From Taudactylus pleione (lineage: Eukaryota > Chordata > Amphibia > Anura > Myobatrachidae): a stretch of 64,000 bases of DNA. The stretch lies in assembly GCA_031769625.1 (NCBI GenBank), contig JAUIMM010000645.1, positions 1,096,001 through 1,160,000 of the forward strand, written 5' to 3'. Made by a program: the position numbers and the translations under genes. Shown in pieces: positions 13,501 through 26,799 of this stretch (its first letter is position 1; each line of letters opens with the position of its first letter). The notes under the pieces were generated by a model. It did no database searches. It was given only the letters and a program-made list of their open reading frames with translations, and was not told where the DNA came from.

Positions 13501-14255
13501 ATAACCTAACACAGTACCAAGGATCAGACTGAATCAGGTCACTAAGAATAGGCAAACACAGTACCAAGGATCAAACTGACTTAGGTCACTAAGAATAGCC
13601 AAACACAGTACCAAGGATCAGATTGACTCAGGTCACTAAGAATAGCCAAACACATTAACAAGGATCAGACTGACTCAGGTCACTAATAATAGCCAAACAC
13701 AGTACCAAGGATCAGACTGAATCAGGTCACTAAGAATAGCCAAACACAGTACCAAGGATCAGACTGAATCATGTCACTAAGAATAGCCAAACACAGTACC
13801 AAGGATCAGACTGATTCAGGTCACTGAGAATAACCAAACACAGTACCGAGGATGAGACTGAATCAGGTCACTAAGAATAGCCAAACACAGTACCAAGGAT
13901 CAGACTGAATCAGGTCACTGAGAATAACCAAACACAGTACCAAGGATCAGACTGAATCAGGTCACTAATAATAGCCAAATACAGTACCAAAGATCAGACT
14001 GACTCAGGTCACTAAGAATAGCCAAACACAGTACCAAGGATCAGACTGAATCAAGTCACTAAGAATAGCCAAACACAGTACCAAGGATCAGACTGAATCA
14101 GGTCACTAATAATAGCCAAATACAGTACCAAGGATCAGACTGACTCAGGTCACTAAGAATAGCCAAACACAGTACCAAGGATCAGACTGAATCAGGTCAC
14201 TAAGAATAGTCAAACACAGTACCAAGGATCAGACTGACTCAGGTCACTAAGAGTA
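10545..14255 (+). repeat. HOR block L6, 79 monomers
   Basis: It is 3711 bp, 79x47 minus 2, explained by one insertion (CCTAAGG near 11593) and three deletions (near 11650, 12119 and 12440). It has the same 7-monomer spacing of the CTGG marker (10717 and 11046) as block L5. At about 11.6-12.9 kb there are repeated runs of CTAATAATAGCTAAATAC monomers, which expand this copy. Confidence 0.75.
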
Positions 14256-15994
14256 GAGAAACACATTACCAAGGATCAGACAGAATCAGGTCACTAAGAA
14301 TAGCCAAACACAGTACCAAGGATCAGACTGAATCAGGTCACTAAGAATAGCCAAACACAGTACCAAGGATCAGACTGAATCAGGTCACTAAGAATAGCCA
14401 AACACAGTACCAAGGATCAGACTGAATCAGGTCACTAAGAATAGTCAAACACAGTACCAAGGATCAGACTGACTCAGGTCACTAAGAATAGCCAAACACA
14501 GTACCAAGGATCAGACTGAATCAGGTCACTAAGAATAGCCAAACACAGTACCAAGGATCAGACTGAATCAGGTCACTAAGAATAGCCAAACAGAGTACCA
14601 AGGATCAGACTGAATCAGCTCACTAATAATAGCCAAATACAGTACCAAGGATCAGACTGACTCAGGTGACTAAGAATTGCCAACCACAGTACCAAGGATC
14701 AGACTGACTCAGGTCACTAATAATAACCAAACACAGTACCAAGGATCAGACAGAATCAGGTCACTAAGAATAGCCAAACAGAGTACCAAGGATCAGACTG
14801 ACTCAAGTCACTAAGAATAGCCAAACACAGTACCAAGGATCAGACTGAATCAGGTCACTGAGAATAACCAAACACAGTACCAAGGATCAGACTGAATCTG
14901 GTCACTAAGAATAGCCAAACACAGTACCAAGGATCAGACTGAATAAGGTCACTGAGAATAACCAAACACAGTACCGAGGATCAGACTGAATCAGGTCACT
15001 AAGAATAGCCAAACACAGTACCAAGGATCAGACTGACTCTGGTCACTAATAATAACCTAACACAGTACCAAGGATCAGACTGAATCAGGTCACTAAGAAT
15101 AGGCAAACACAGTACCAAGGATCAGACTGACTTTGGTCACTAAGAATAGCCAAACACAGTACCAAGGATCAGACTGACTCAGGTCACTAAGAATAGCCAA
15201 ACACATTAACAAGGATCAGACTGACTCAGGTCACTAATAATAGCCAAACACAGTACCAAGGATCAGACTGAATCAGGTCACTAATAATAACCAAACACAG
15301 TACCAAGGATCAGACTGACTCAGGTCACTAAGAATAGCCAAACACAGTACCAAGGATCAGACTGAATCATGTCACTAAGAAAAGCCAAACACAGTACCAA
15401 GGATCAGACTGACTCAGGTCACTGAGAATAACCAAACACAGTACCGAGGATCAGACTGAATCAGGTCACTAAGAATAGCCAAACACAGTACCAAGGATCA
15501 GACTGAATCAGGTCACTGAGAATAGCCAAACACAGTACCAAGGATCAGACTGAATCAGGTCACTAATAATAGCCAAATACAGTACCAAGGATCAGACTGA
15601 CTCAGGTGACTAAGAATAGCCAAACACAGTACCAAGGATCAGACTAACTCAGGTCACTAATAACAACCAAACACAGTACCAAGGATCAGACAGAATCAGG
15701 TCACTAAGAATAGCCAAACACAGTACCAAGGATTAGACTGAATCAGGAAACTAAGAATAGTCAAACACAGTACCAAGGATCAGACTGAAACAGGTCACTA
15801 AGAATAGCCAAACACAGTACCAAGGATCAGACTGAATCAGGTCACTAAGAGTAGTCAAACACAGTACCAAGGATCAGACTGACTCAGGTCACTAAGAATA
15901 GCCAAACACAGTACCAAGGATCAGACTGAATCAGGTCACTAAGAATAGTCAAACACAGTACCAAGGATCAGACTGACTCAGGTCACTAAGAATA
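14256..15994 (+). repeat. HOR block L7, 37 monomers
   Basis: It is 1739 bp, exactly 37x47. It is the fuller version of block L2, with six extra monomers after the variant AGAGTAGAG anchor. Both share the GACTTTGGTCAC, GAATAGCC with CTGAG, and AATAACAACC monomers in the same order. Confidence 0.75.
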
Positions 15995-17922
15995 GAGAAA
16001 CACATTACCAAGGATCAGACTGAATCAGGTCTCTAAGAATAGCCAAACACAGTACCAAGGATCAGACTGACTCAGGTCACTAAGAATAGCCAAACACAGT
16101 ACCAAGGATCAGACTGACTCAGGTCACTAAGAATAGCCAAACACAGTACCAAGGATCAGACTGAATCTGGTCACTAATAGTAGCCAAACACTGTACCAAG
16201 GATCAGACTGAATCAGGTCACTAATAATAGCCAAAAACAGTACCAAGGATCAGACTGAATCAGGTCACTAAGAATAGCCAAACACAGTACCAAGGATCAG
16301 ACTGACTCAGGTCACTAAGAATAGCCAAACACAGTACCATGGATCAAACTGAATCAGGTCACTAATAGTAGCCAAACAAAGTACCTAGGATCAGACTGAC
16401 TCAGGTCACTAAGAATAGCCAAACACAGTACCAAGGATCAGACTGACTCAGGTCACTAATAATAACCAAACACAGTACCAAGGATCAGACAGAATCAGGT
16501 CACTAAGAATAGCCAAACACAGTACCAAGGATCAGACTGAATCAGGTCACTAAGAATAGCCAAACACAGTACCAAGGATCAGACTGAATCAGGTCACTAA
16601 GAATAGCCAAACACAGTACCAAGGATCAGACTGAATCAGGTCACTAAGAATAGTCAAACACAGTACCAAGGATCAGACTGACTCAGGTCACTAAGAATAG
16701 CCAAACACAGTACCAAGGATCAGACTGAATCAGGTCACTAAGAATAGCCAAACACAGTACCAAGGATCAGACTGAATCAGGTCACTAAGAATAGCCAAAC
16801 AGAGTACCAAGGATCAGACTGAATCAGGTCACTAATAATAGCCAAATACAGTACCAAGGATCAGACTGACTCAGGTGACTAAGAATAGCCAACCACAGTA
16901 CCAAGGATCAGACTGACTCAGGTCACGAATAATAACCAAACACAGTACCAAGGATCAGACAGAATCAGGTCACTAAGAATAGCCAAACAGAGTACCAAGG
17001 ATCAGACTGAATCATGTCACTAACAAAAGCCAAACACAGTACCAAGGATCAGACTGAATCAGGTCACTGAGAATAACCAAACACAGTACCAAGGATCAGA
17101 CTGAATCAGGTCGCTAAGAATAGCCAAACACAGTACCAAGGATCAGACTGAATAAGGTCACTGAGAATAACCAAACACAGTACCGAGGATCAGACTGAAT
17201 CAGGTCACTAAGAATAGCCAAACACAGTACGAAAGGATCAGACTGACTCAGGTCACTAATAATAATCTAACACAGTACCAAGGATCAGACTGAATCAGGT
17301 CACTAAGAATAGGCAAACACAGTACCAAGGATCAGACTGACTTAGGTCACTAAGAATAGCCAAACACAGTACCAAGGATCAGACTGACTCAGGTCACTAA
17401 GAATAGCCAAACACATTAACAAGGATCAGACTGACTCAGGTCACTAATAATAGCCAAACACAGTACCAAGGATCAGACTGATTCAGGTCACTGAGAATAA
17501 CCAAACACAGTACCGAGGATCAGACTGAATCAGGTCACTAAGAATAGCCAAACACAGTACCAAGGATCAGACTGAATCAGGTCACTGAGAATAACCAAAC
17601 ACAGTACCAAGGATCAGACTGAATCAGGTCACTAATAATAGCCAAATACAGTACCAAAGATCAGACTGACTCAGGTCACTAAGAATAGCCAAACACAGTA
17701 CCAAGGATCAGACTGAATCAAGTCACTAAGAATAGCCAAACACAGTACCAAGGATCAGACTGAATCAGGTCACTAATAATAGCCAAATACAGTACCAAGG
17801 ATCAGACTGACTCAGGTCACTAAGAATAGCCAAACACAGTACCAAGGATCAGACTGAATCAGGTCACTAAGAATAGTCAAACACAGTACCAAGGATCAGA
17901 CTGACTCAGGTCACTAAGAATA
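15995..17922 (+). repeat. HOR block L8, 41 monomers
   Basis: It is 1928 bp, 41x47 plus 1, the extra base being the ACGAAAGG insertion near 17230 also found in L3 and L4. It begins like L3 and L4, including AAAAACAG near 16235, but jumps forward after the CCTAGG monomer near 16386, so it is an internally deleted relative of those copies. Confidence 0.75.
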
Positions 17923-20900
17923 GAGAAACACATTACCAAGGATCAGACTGAATCAGGTCTCTAAGAATAGCCAAACACAGTACCAAGGATCAGACTGACT
18001 CAGGTCACTAAGAATAGCCAAACACAGTACCAAGGATCAGACTGACTCAGGTCACTAAGAATAGCCAAACACAGTACCAAGGATCAGACTGAATCTGGTC
18101 ACTAATAGTAGCCAAACACTGTACCAAGGATCAGACTGAATCAGGTCACTAATAATAGCCAAACACAGTACCAAGGATCAGACTGAATCAGGTCACTAAG
18201 AATAGCCAAACACAGTACCAAGGATCAGACTGACTCAGGTAACTAATAATAACCTAACACAGTACCAAGAATCAGACTGACTCAGGTCACTAAGAATAGC
18301 CAAACACAGTACCTAGGATCAGACTGACTCAGATCACTAAGAATAGCCAAACACAGTACCAAGGATCAGACTGAATCAGGTCACTGAGAATAACCAAACA
18401 CAGTACCAAGGATCAGACTGAATCAGGTCACTAAGAATAGCCAAACACAGTACGGAGGATCAGACTGAATCAGGTCACTGAGAATAACCAAACACAGTAC
18501 CAAGGATCAGACTGAATCAGGTCACTGAGAATAACCAAACACAGTACCGAGGATCAGAATGAATCAGGTCACTAAGAATAGCCAAACACAGTACCAAGGA
18601 TCAGATGAATCAGGTCACTAATAATAGCCAAACACAGTACCAAGGATCAGACTGAATCAGGTCACTAAGAATAGCCAAATACAGTACCAAGGATCAGACT
18701 GACTCAGGTCACTAAGAATAGCCAAACACAGTACCAAGGATCAGACTGAATCAAGTCACTAAGAATAGCCAAACACAGTACCAAGGATCAGACTGAATCA
18801 GGTCACTAATAATAGCTAAATACAGTACCAAGGATCAGACTGACTCAGGTGACTAAGAATAGCCAAACACAGTACCAAGGATCAGACTGACTCAGGTCAC
18901 TAATAATAACCAAACACAGTACCAAGGATCAGACAGAATCAGGTCACTAAGAATAGCCAAACACAGTACCAAGGATCAGACTGAATCAGGTCACTAAGAA
19001 TAGCCAAAGACAGTACCAAGGATCAGACTGAATCAGGTCACTAAGAATAGCCAAACACAGTACCAAGGATCAGATGAATCAGGTCACTAATAATAGCCAA
19101 ACACAGTACCAAGGATCAGACTGAATCAGGTCACTAAGTATAGCCAAATACAGTACCAAGGATCAGACTGACTCAGGTCACTAAGAATAGCCAAACACAG
19201 TACCAAGGATCAGACTGAATCAAGTCACTAAGAATAGCCAAACACAGTACCAAGGATCAGACTGAATCAGGTCACTAATAATAGCTAAATACAGTACCAA
19301 GGATCAGACTGACTCAGGTGACTAAGAATAGCCAAACACAGTACCAAGGATCAGACTGACTCAGGTCACTAATAATAACCAAACACAGTACCAAGGATCA
19401 GACAGAATCAGGTCACTAAGAATAGCCAAACACAGTACCAAGGATCAGACTGAATCAGGTCACTAAGAATAGCCAAACACAGTACCAAGGATCAGACTGA
19501 ATCAGGTCACTAAGAATAGCCAAACACAGTACCAAGGATCAGACTGAATAAGGTCACTAAGAATAGTCAAACACAGTACCAAGGATCAGACTGACTCAGG
19601 TCACTAAGAATAGCCAAACACAGTACCAAGGATCAGACTGAATCAGGTCACTAAGAATAGCCAAACACAGTACCAAGGATCAGACTGAATCAGGTCACTA
19701 AGAATAGCCAAACAGAGTACCAAGGATCAGACTGAATCAGGTCACTAATAATAGCCAAATACAGTACCAAGGATCAGACTGACTCAGGTGACTAAGAATA
19801 GCCAACCACAGTACCAAGGATCAGACTGACTCAGGTCACGAATAATAACCAAACACAGTACCAAGGATCAGACAGAATCAGGTCACTAAGAATAGCCAAA
19901 CAGAGTACCAAGGATCAGACTGAATCATGTCACTAACAAAAGCCAAACACAGTACCAAGGATCAGACTGAATCAGGTCACTGAGAATAACCAAACACAGT
20001 ACCAAGGATCAGACTGAATCAGGTCACTAAGAATAGCCAAACACAGTACCAAGGATCAGACTGAATAAGGTCACTGAGAATAACCAAACACAGTACCGAG
20101 GATCAGACTGAATCAGGTCACTAAGAATAGCCAAACACAGTACCAAGGATCAGACTGACTCAGGTCACTAATTATAACCTAACACAGTACCAAGGATCAG
20201 ACTGAATCAGGTCACTAAGAATAGGCTAACACAGTACCAAGGATCAGACTGACTTAGGTCACTAAGAATAGCCAAACACAGTACCAAGGATCAGACTGAC
20301 TCAGGTCACTAAGAATAGCCAAACACATTAACAAGGATCAGACTGACTCAGGTCACTAATAATAGCCAAACACAGTACCAAGGATCAGACTGAATCAGGT
20401 CACTAATAATAGCCAAACACAGTACCAAGGATCAGACTGACTCAGGTCACTAAGAATAGCCAAACAGAGTACCAAGGATCAGACTGAATCATGTCACTAA
20501 GAATAGCCAAACACAGTACCAAGGATCAGACTGATTCAGGTCACTGAGAATAACCAAACACAGTACCGAGGATCAGACTGAATCAGGTCACTAAGAATAG
20601 CCAAACACAGTACCAAGGATCAGACTGAATCAGGTCACTGAGAATAACCAAACACAGTACCAAGGATCAGACTGAATCAGGTCACTAATAATAGCCAAAT
20701 ACAGTACCAAAGATCAGACTGACTCAGGTCACTAAGAATAGCCAAACACAGTACCAAGGATCAGACTGAATCAAGTCACTAAGAATAGCCAAACACAGTA
20801 CCAAGGATCAGACTGAATCAGGTCACTAATAATAGCCAAATACAGTACCAAGGATCAGACTGACTCAGGTGACTAAGAATAGCCAAACACAGTACCAAGG

Positions 20901-21257
20901 ATCAGACTATCTCAGGTCACTAATAATAACCAAACACAGTACCAAGGATCAGACAGAATCAGGTCACTAAGAATAGCCAAACACAGTACCAAGGATCAGA
21001 CTGAATCAGGAAACTAAGAATAGTCAAAAAAAGTACCAAGGATCAGACTGAATCAGGTCACTAAGAATAGCCAAACACAGTACCAAGGATCAGACTGAAT
21101 CAGGTCACTAAGAGTAGTCAAACACAGTACCAAGGATCAGACTGACTCAGGTCACTAAGAATAGCCAAACACAGTACCAAGGATCAGACTGAATCAGGTC
21201 ACTAAGAATAGTCAAACACAGTACCAAGGATCAGACTGACTCAGGTCACTAAGAATA
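17923..21257 (+). repeat. HOR block L9, 71 monomers
   Basis: It is 3335 bp, 71x47 minus 2, explained by CAGATGAATC deletions near 18603 and 19073. It resembles L6 in its first half and L3 in its second half. It has the last CTAACAAAAGCC monomer I saw (about 19931). Its end, from 20815, reappears at 31089. Confidence 0.7.
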
Positions 21258-21660
21258 GAGAAACACATTACCAAGGATCAGACTGAATCAGGTCACTAAT
21301 AATAGCCAAACACAGTTCCAAGGATCAGACTGACTCAGGTCACTAAGAATAGCCAAACACAGTACCAAGGATAAGACTGACTCAGGTCACTAATAATAAC
21401 CAAACACAGTACCAAGGATCAGACTGAATCAGGTCTCTAAGAATAGCCAAACACAGTACCAAGGATCAGACTGACTCAGGTCACTAAGAATAGCCAAACA
21501 CAGTACCAAGGATCAGACTGACTCAGGTCACTAAGAATAGGCAAACACAGTACCAAGGATCAGACTGAATCAGGTCACTAATAGTAGCCAAACACTGTAC
21601 CAAGGATCAGACTGAATCAGGTCACTAATAATAGCCAAACACAGTACCAAGGATCAGACT

Positions 21661-22360
21661 GAATCAGGTCACTAAGAATAGCCAAACACAGTACCAAGGA
21701 TCAGACTGACTCAGGTCACTAAGAATAGCCAAACACAGTACCTTGGATCAAACTGAATCAGGTCACTAATAATAGCCAAACAAAGTACCTAGGATCAGAC
21801 TGACTCAGGTCACTAAGAATAGCCAAACACAGTACCTAGGATCAGACTGACTCAGATCACTAAGAATAGCCAAACACAGTACCAAGGATCAGATGAATCA
21901 GGTGACTAAGAATAGCCAAACACAGTACCAAGGATCAGATGAATCATGTCTCTAAGAATAGCCAAACACAGTACCAAGGATCAGACTGACTCAGGTCACA
22001 AAGATTAACCAAACACAGTACCAAGGATCAGACTGACTAAGGTCACTAATAATAGCCAAACACAGTACCAAGGATCAGACTGAATCAGGTCACTAAGAAT
22101 AGCCAAACACAGTACCAAGGATCAGACTGACTGAGGTCACTAAGAATAGCCAAACACAGTACCAAGGATCAGATGACTCAGGTCACTAAGAATAGCCAAA
22201 CACAGTACCAAGGATCAGACTGACTCAGGTCACTAAGAATAGCCAAACACAGTACCAAGGATCAGATGACTCAGGTCACTAAGAATAGCCAAACACAGTA
22301 CCAAGGATCAGATGACTCAGGTCACTAAGAATAGCCAAACACAGTACCAAGGATCAGACT
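21661..22360 (+). repeat. 700-bp tandem duplication, copy 1
   Basis: It holds fifteen monomers, of which five carry a 1-bp deletion at the junction (CAGATGAATC twice, CAGATGACTC three times), giving 700 instead of 705 bp. It contains the first AAGATTAACC (type E) monomer seen in the window, at 22001. It differs from copy 2 at few bases, for example CCTTGG near 21741 against CCATGG. Confidence 0.85.
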
Positions 22361-23060
22361 GAATCAGGTCACTAAAAATAGCCAAACACAGTACCAAGGA
22401 TCAGACTGACTCAGGTCACTAAGAATAGCCAAACACAGTACCATGGATCAAACTGAATCAGGTCACTAATAATAGCCAAACAAAGTACCTAGGATCAGAC
22501 TGACTCAGGTCACTAAGAATAGCCAAACACAGTACCTAGGATCAGACTGACTCAGATCACTAAGAATAGCCAAACACAGTACCAAGGATCAGATGAATCA
22601 GGTGACTAAGAATAGCCAAACACAGTACCAAGGATCAGATGAATCATGTCTCTAAGAATAGCCAAACACAGTACCAAGGATCAGACTGACTCAGGTCACA
22701 AAGATTAACCAAACACAGTACCAAGGATCAGACTGACTAAGGTCACTAATAATAGCCAAACACAGTACCAAGGATCAGACTGAATCAGGTCACTAAGAAT
22801 AGCCAAACACAGTACCAAGGATCAGACTGACTGAGGTCACTAAGAATAGCCAAACACAGTACCAAGGATCAGATGACTCAGGTCACTAAGAATAGCCAAA
22901 CACAGTACCAAGGATCAGACTGACTCAGGTCACTAAGAATAGCCAAACACAGTACCAAGGATCAGATGACTCAGGTCACTAAGAATAGCCAAACACAGTA
23001 CCAAGGATCAGATGACTCAGGTCACTAAGAATAGCCAAACACAGTACCAAGGATCAGACT
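22361..23060 (+). repeat. 700-bp tandem duplication, copy 2
   Basis: The repeat lies at offset 700 from copy 1, with all five length-altered monomers at the same places. Agreement begins near 22340-22361 and fades near 23060. It differs from copy 1 by CTAAAAATAG near 22371. Sharing five independent 1-bp deletions makes duplication of a whole 15-monomer block the only simple explanation. Confidence 0.85.
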
Positions 23061-25430
23061 GACTCAGGTCACTAATAATAGCCAAACACAGTACCAAGGA
23101 TCAGACTGAATCATGTCACTAAGAATAGCCAAACACAGTACCAAGGATCAGACTGACTCAGGTCACTAAGAATAGCCAAACACAGTACCAAGGATCAGAC
23201 TGACTCAGGTCACTAAGAATAGCCAAACACAGTACCAAGGATCAGACTGAATCAGGTCACTAAGAATAGCCAAACACAGTACCAAGGATCAGACTGAATC
23301 AGGTCACTAAAAATAGCCAAATACAGTACCAAGGATCAGACTGACTCAGGTGACTAAGAATAGCCAAACACAGTACCAAGGATCAGACTGACTCAGGTCA
23401 CTAATAATAACCAAACACAGTACCAAGGATCAGACAGAATCAGGTCACTAAGAATAGCCAAACACAGTACCAAGGATCAGACTGAATCATGTCACTAGTA
23501 ATAGCCAAACACAGTACCAAGGATCAGACTGAATCAGGTCACTGAGAATAGCCAAACACAGTACCATGGATCAGACTGAATCAGGTCACTAAGAATAGCC
23601 AAACACAGTACCGAGGATCAAACTGAATCAGTCACTGAGAATAACCAAACACAGTACCAAGGATCAGACTGAATCAGGTCACTGAGAATAACCAAACACA
23701 GTACCAAGGATCAGACTGAATCAGGTCACTAAGAAGAGCCAAACACAGTACCAAGGATCAGATCAATCAGGTCACTAAGAATAGCCAAATACAGTACCAA
23801 GGATCAGACTGACTCAGGTCACTAAGAATAGCCAAACACAGTACCAAGGATCAGACTGAATCAAGTCACTAAGAATAGCCAAACACAGTACCAAGGATCA
23901 GACTGAATCAGGTCACTAATAATAGCCAAATACAGTACCAAGGATCAGACTGACTCAGGTGACTAAGAATAGCCAAACACAGTACGAAGGATCAGACTGA
24001 CTCAGGTCACTAATAATAACCAAACACAGTACCAAGGATCAGACAGAATCAGGTCACTAAGAATAGCCAAACACATTACCAAGGATCAGACTGAATCAGG
24101 TCACTAAGAATAGCCAAACACAGTACCAAGGATCAGACTGAATAAGGTCACTAAGAATAGCCAAACACAGTACCAAGGATCAGACTGAATCAGGTCACTA
24201 AGAACAGCCAAACACAGTACCAAGGATCAGACTGAATCAGGTCACTAATAATAGCCAAATACAGTACCAAGGATCAGACTGACTCAGGTGACTAAGAATA
24301 GCCAAACACAGTACCAAGGATCAGACTGACTCAGGTCACTAATAATAACCAAACACAGTACCAAGGATCAGACTGACTCAGGTCACTAAGAATAGCCAAA
24401 CACAGTACCAAGAATCAGACTGAATCATGTCACTAATAATAGCCAAACACAGTACCAAGGTTCAGACTGAATCAGGTCACTGAGAATAACCAAACACAGC
24501 ACCAAGGATCAGACTGAATCAGGTCACTAAGAATAGCCAAACACAGTACCAAGGGTCAGACTGAATCAGGTCACTGAGAATAACCAAACACAGTACCGAG
24601 GATCAGACTGAATCAGGTCACTAAGAATAGCCAAACACATATACCAAGGATCAGACTGATTCAGGTCACTAATAATAACCAAACACAGTACCAAGGATCA
24701 GACTGAATTAGGTCACTAAGAATAGGCATACACAGTACCAAGGATCAGACTGACTCAGGTCACTAAGAATAGCCAAACACAGTACCAAGGATCAGACTGA
24801 CTCAGGTCACTAAGAATAGCCAAACACATTACCAAGGATCAGACTGACTCAGGTCACTAATAATAGCCAAACACAGTTCCAAGGATCAGACTGAATCAGG
24901 TCACTAATAATAGCCAAACACATTACCAAGGATCAGACTGACTCAGGTCACTAAGAATAGCCAAACACAGTACCAAGGATCAGACTGAATCATGTCACTA
25001 AGAATAGCCAAACACAGTACCAAGGATCAGACTGACTCAGGTCACTAAGAATAGCCAAACACAGTATCATGGATCAGACTGAATCAGGTCACTAATAATA
25101 TCCAAACAAAGTACCTAGGATCAGACTGACTCAGGTCACTAAGAAAAGCCAAACACAGTAATTAGGATCAGACTGACTCAGGTCACTAAGAATAGCCAAA
25201 CACAGTACCAAGGATCAGACTGACTCAGGTCACTAAGAATAGCCTAACACAGTACCAAGGATCAGACTGAATCAGGTCACTAATAATAGCCAAACACAGT
25301 ACCAAGTATCAGACTGACTCAAGTCACTAAGAATAGCCAAACACAGTACCAAGGATCAGACTGAATCATGTCACTAAGAATAGCCAAACACAGTACCAAG
25401 GATCAGACTGACTCAGGTCACTAAGAATAG
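23061..25430 (+). repeat. Mosaic stretch with left-domain-type monomers
   Basis: It is a plain 47-bp array with CTGAGAATAACC and CCGAGG monomers, an unusual CTAGTAATAG monomer at 23491, a 1-bp deletion in CAGTCACTGAG near 23629 and CAGATCAATC near 23762. An insertion, CACATATACC, lies near 24640. The part 23.1-23.76 kb reappears at about 30.43-31.09 kb. First F-type monomers (AATATCC, AAACAAAG, CCTAGG) appear near 25.1 kb, with GTAATTAGG at 25158. Confidence 0.75.
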
Positions 25431-26305
25431 CCAAACACAGTACCATGGATCAGACTGAATCAGGTCACTAATAATATCCAAACAAAGTACCTAGGATCAG
25501 ACTTACTTAGGTCACTAAGAAAAGCCAAACACATTAATTAGGATCAGACTGACTCAGGTCACTAAGAATAGCCAAACACAGAACCAAGGATCAGACTGAC
25601 TCAGGTCACTAAGAATAGCCAAACACTGTACCAAGGATCAGATGAATCAGGTGACTAAGAATAGCCAAACACAGTACCAAGGATCAGACTGAATCAGGTC
25701 ACTAAGAATAGCCAAACACTGTACCAAGGATCAGACTGAATCAGGTCACTAATAATAGCCAAACACAGTACCAAGGATCAGACTGAATCAGGTCACTAAG
25801 AATAGCCAAACACAGTACCAAGGATCAGACTGACTCAGGTCACTAAGAATAGCCAAACACAGTACCATGGATCAGACTGAATCAGGTCACTAATAATATC
25901 TAAACAAAGTACCTAGGATCAGACTGACTCATGTCACTAAGAATAGCCAAACACAGTACCAAGGATCAGATGAATCAGGTCACTAAGAATAGCCAAACAC
26001 AGTACCAAGGATCAGACTGACTCAGGTCACTAAGATTAACCAAACACAGTACCAAGGATCAGACTAACTCAGGTCACTAATAATAGCCAAACACAGTACC
26101 AAGGATCATACTGACTCAGGTCACTAAGAATAGCCAAACACAGTACCAAGGATCAGACTGACTCAGGTCACTAAGATTATCCAAACACAGTACCAAGGAT
26201 CAGACTGACTCAGGTCACTAAGAATAGCCAAACACAGTACCAAGGATCAGACTGACTCAGGTCACTAATAATAGCCAAACACAGTACCAAGGATCAGACT
26301 GAATC
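25431..26305 (+). repeat. F-type block, source-like copy of 31.92-32.78 kb
   Basis: Markers TTAATTAGG (25534), AATATCTAAAC (about 25893) and GGATCATACTG recur at constant offset 6478 in 31.92-32.78 kb. The GTAATTAGG-type marker is also repeated locally at 25158 and 25534, 8 monomers apart. Two CAGATGAATC deletions (near 25650 and 25970) are shared with the second copy. Confidence 0.75.
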
Positions 26306-26799
26306 ATGTCACTAATAATAGCCAAACACATTACCAAGGATCAGACTGACTCAGGTCACTAATAATAACCAAACACAGTACCAAGGATTAGACTGAATCA
26401 TGTCACTAAGAAAAGCCAAACACAGTACCAAGGATCAGACTGAATCAGATCACTAAGAATAGCCAAACACAGTACCAAGGATCAGACTGACTCAGGTCAC
26501 TAAGAATAGCCAAACACAGAACCAAGGATCAGACTGACTCAGGTCACTAAGATTATCCAAACACAGTACCAAGGATCAGACTGACTTAGGTCACTAATAA
26601 TAGTCAAACACAGTACCAAGGATCAGACTGACTCAGGTCACTAAGAATAGCCAAACACAGTACCAAGGATCAGACTGAATCAGATCACTAAGAATAGCCA
26701 AACACAGTACCAAGGATCAGACTGAATCAGGTCACTAAGAAGAGCCAAACACAGTACCAAGGATCAGACTGAATCAGGTCACTAAGAATAGCCAAACAC

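Larger units (their letters stand above)
1..21660 (+). repeat. Left domain: irregular higher-order repeats
   Basis: This part is organised by repeated runs of the same monomer variants. Typical are type B monomers with CTGAGAATAACC, often followed by CCGAGG, and type G monomers with CTAACAAAAGCC (about 1371, 5363, 8232, 13261, 17022 and 19931; none seen later). Also typical are CACGAATAATAACC and the rare GAGAAACACATT monomer used as anchor. The anchor occurs at 17, 2367, 3824, 6691, 9135, 10545, 14256, 15995, 17923 and 21258. Spacings are 50, 31, 61, 52, 30, 79, 37, 41 and 71 monomers after correcting for the 1-bp indels seen. The right limit is approximate, because the variant mix changes gradually. 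Confidence 0.8.

Noticed and set aside
24630..24650. CACATATACC as a TATA-like promoter element
   Set aside because: It is a single 1-bp insertion variant of CACAGTACC in one monomer, with no transcription unit near it.
25150..25185. GTAATTAGG as a homeodomain-type site (TAATTA-like)
   Set aside because: It is a few-copy monomer variant spread by duplication with the CCTAGG block, and nothing around it suggests regulation.
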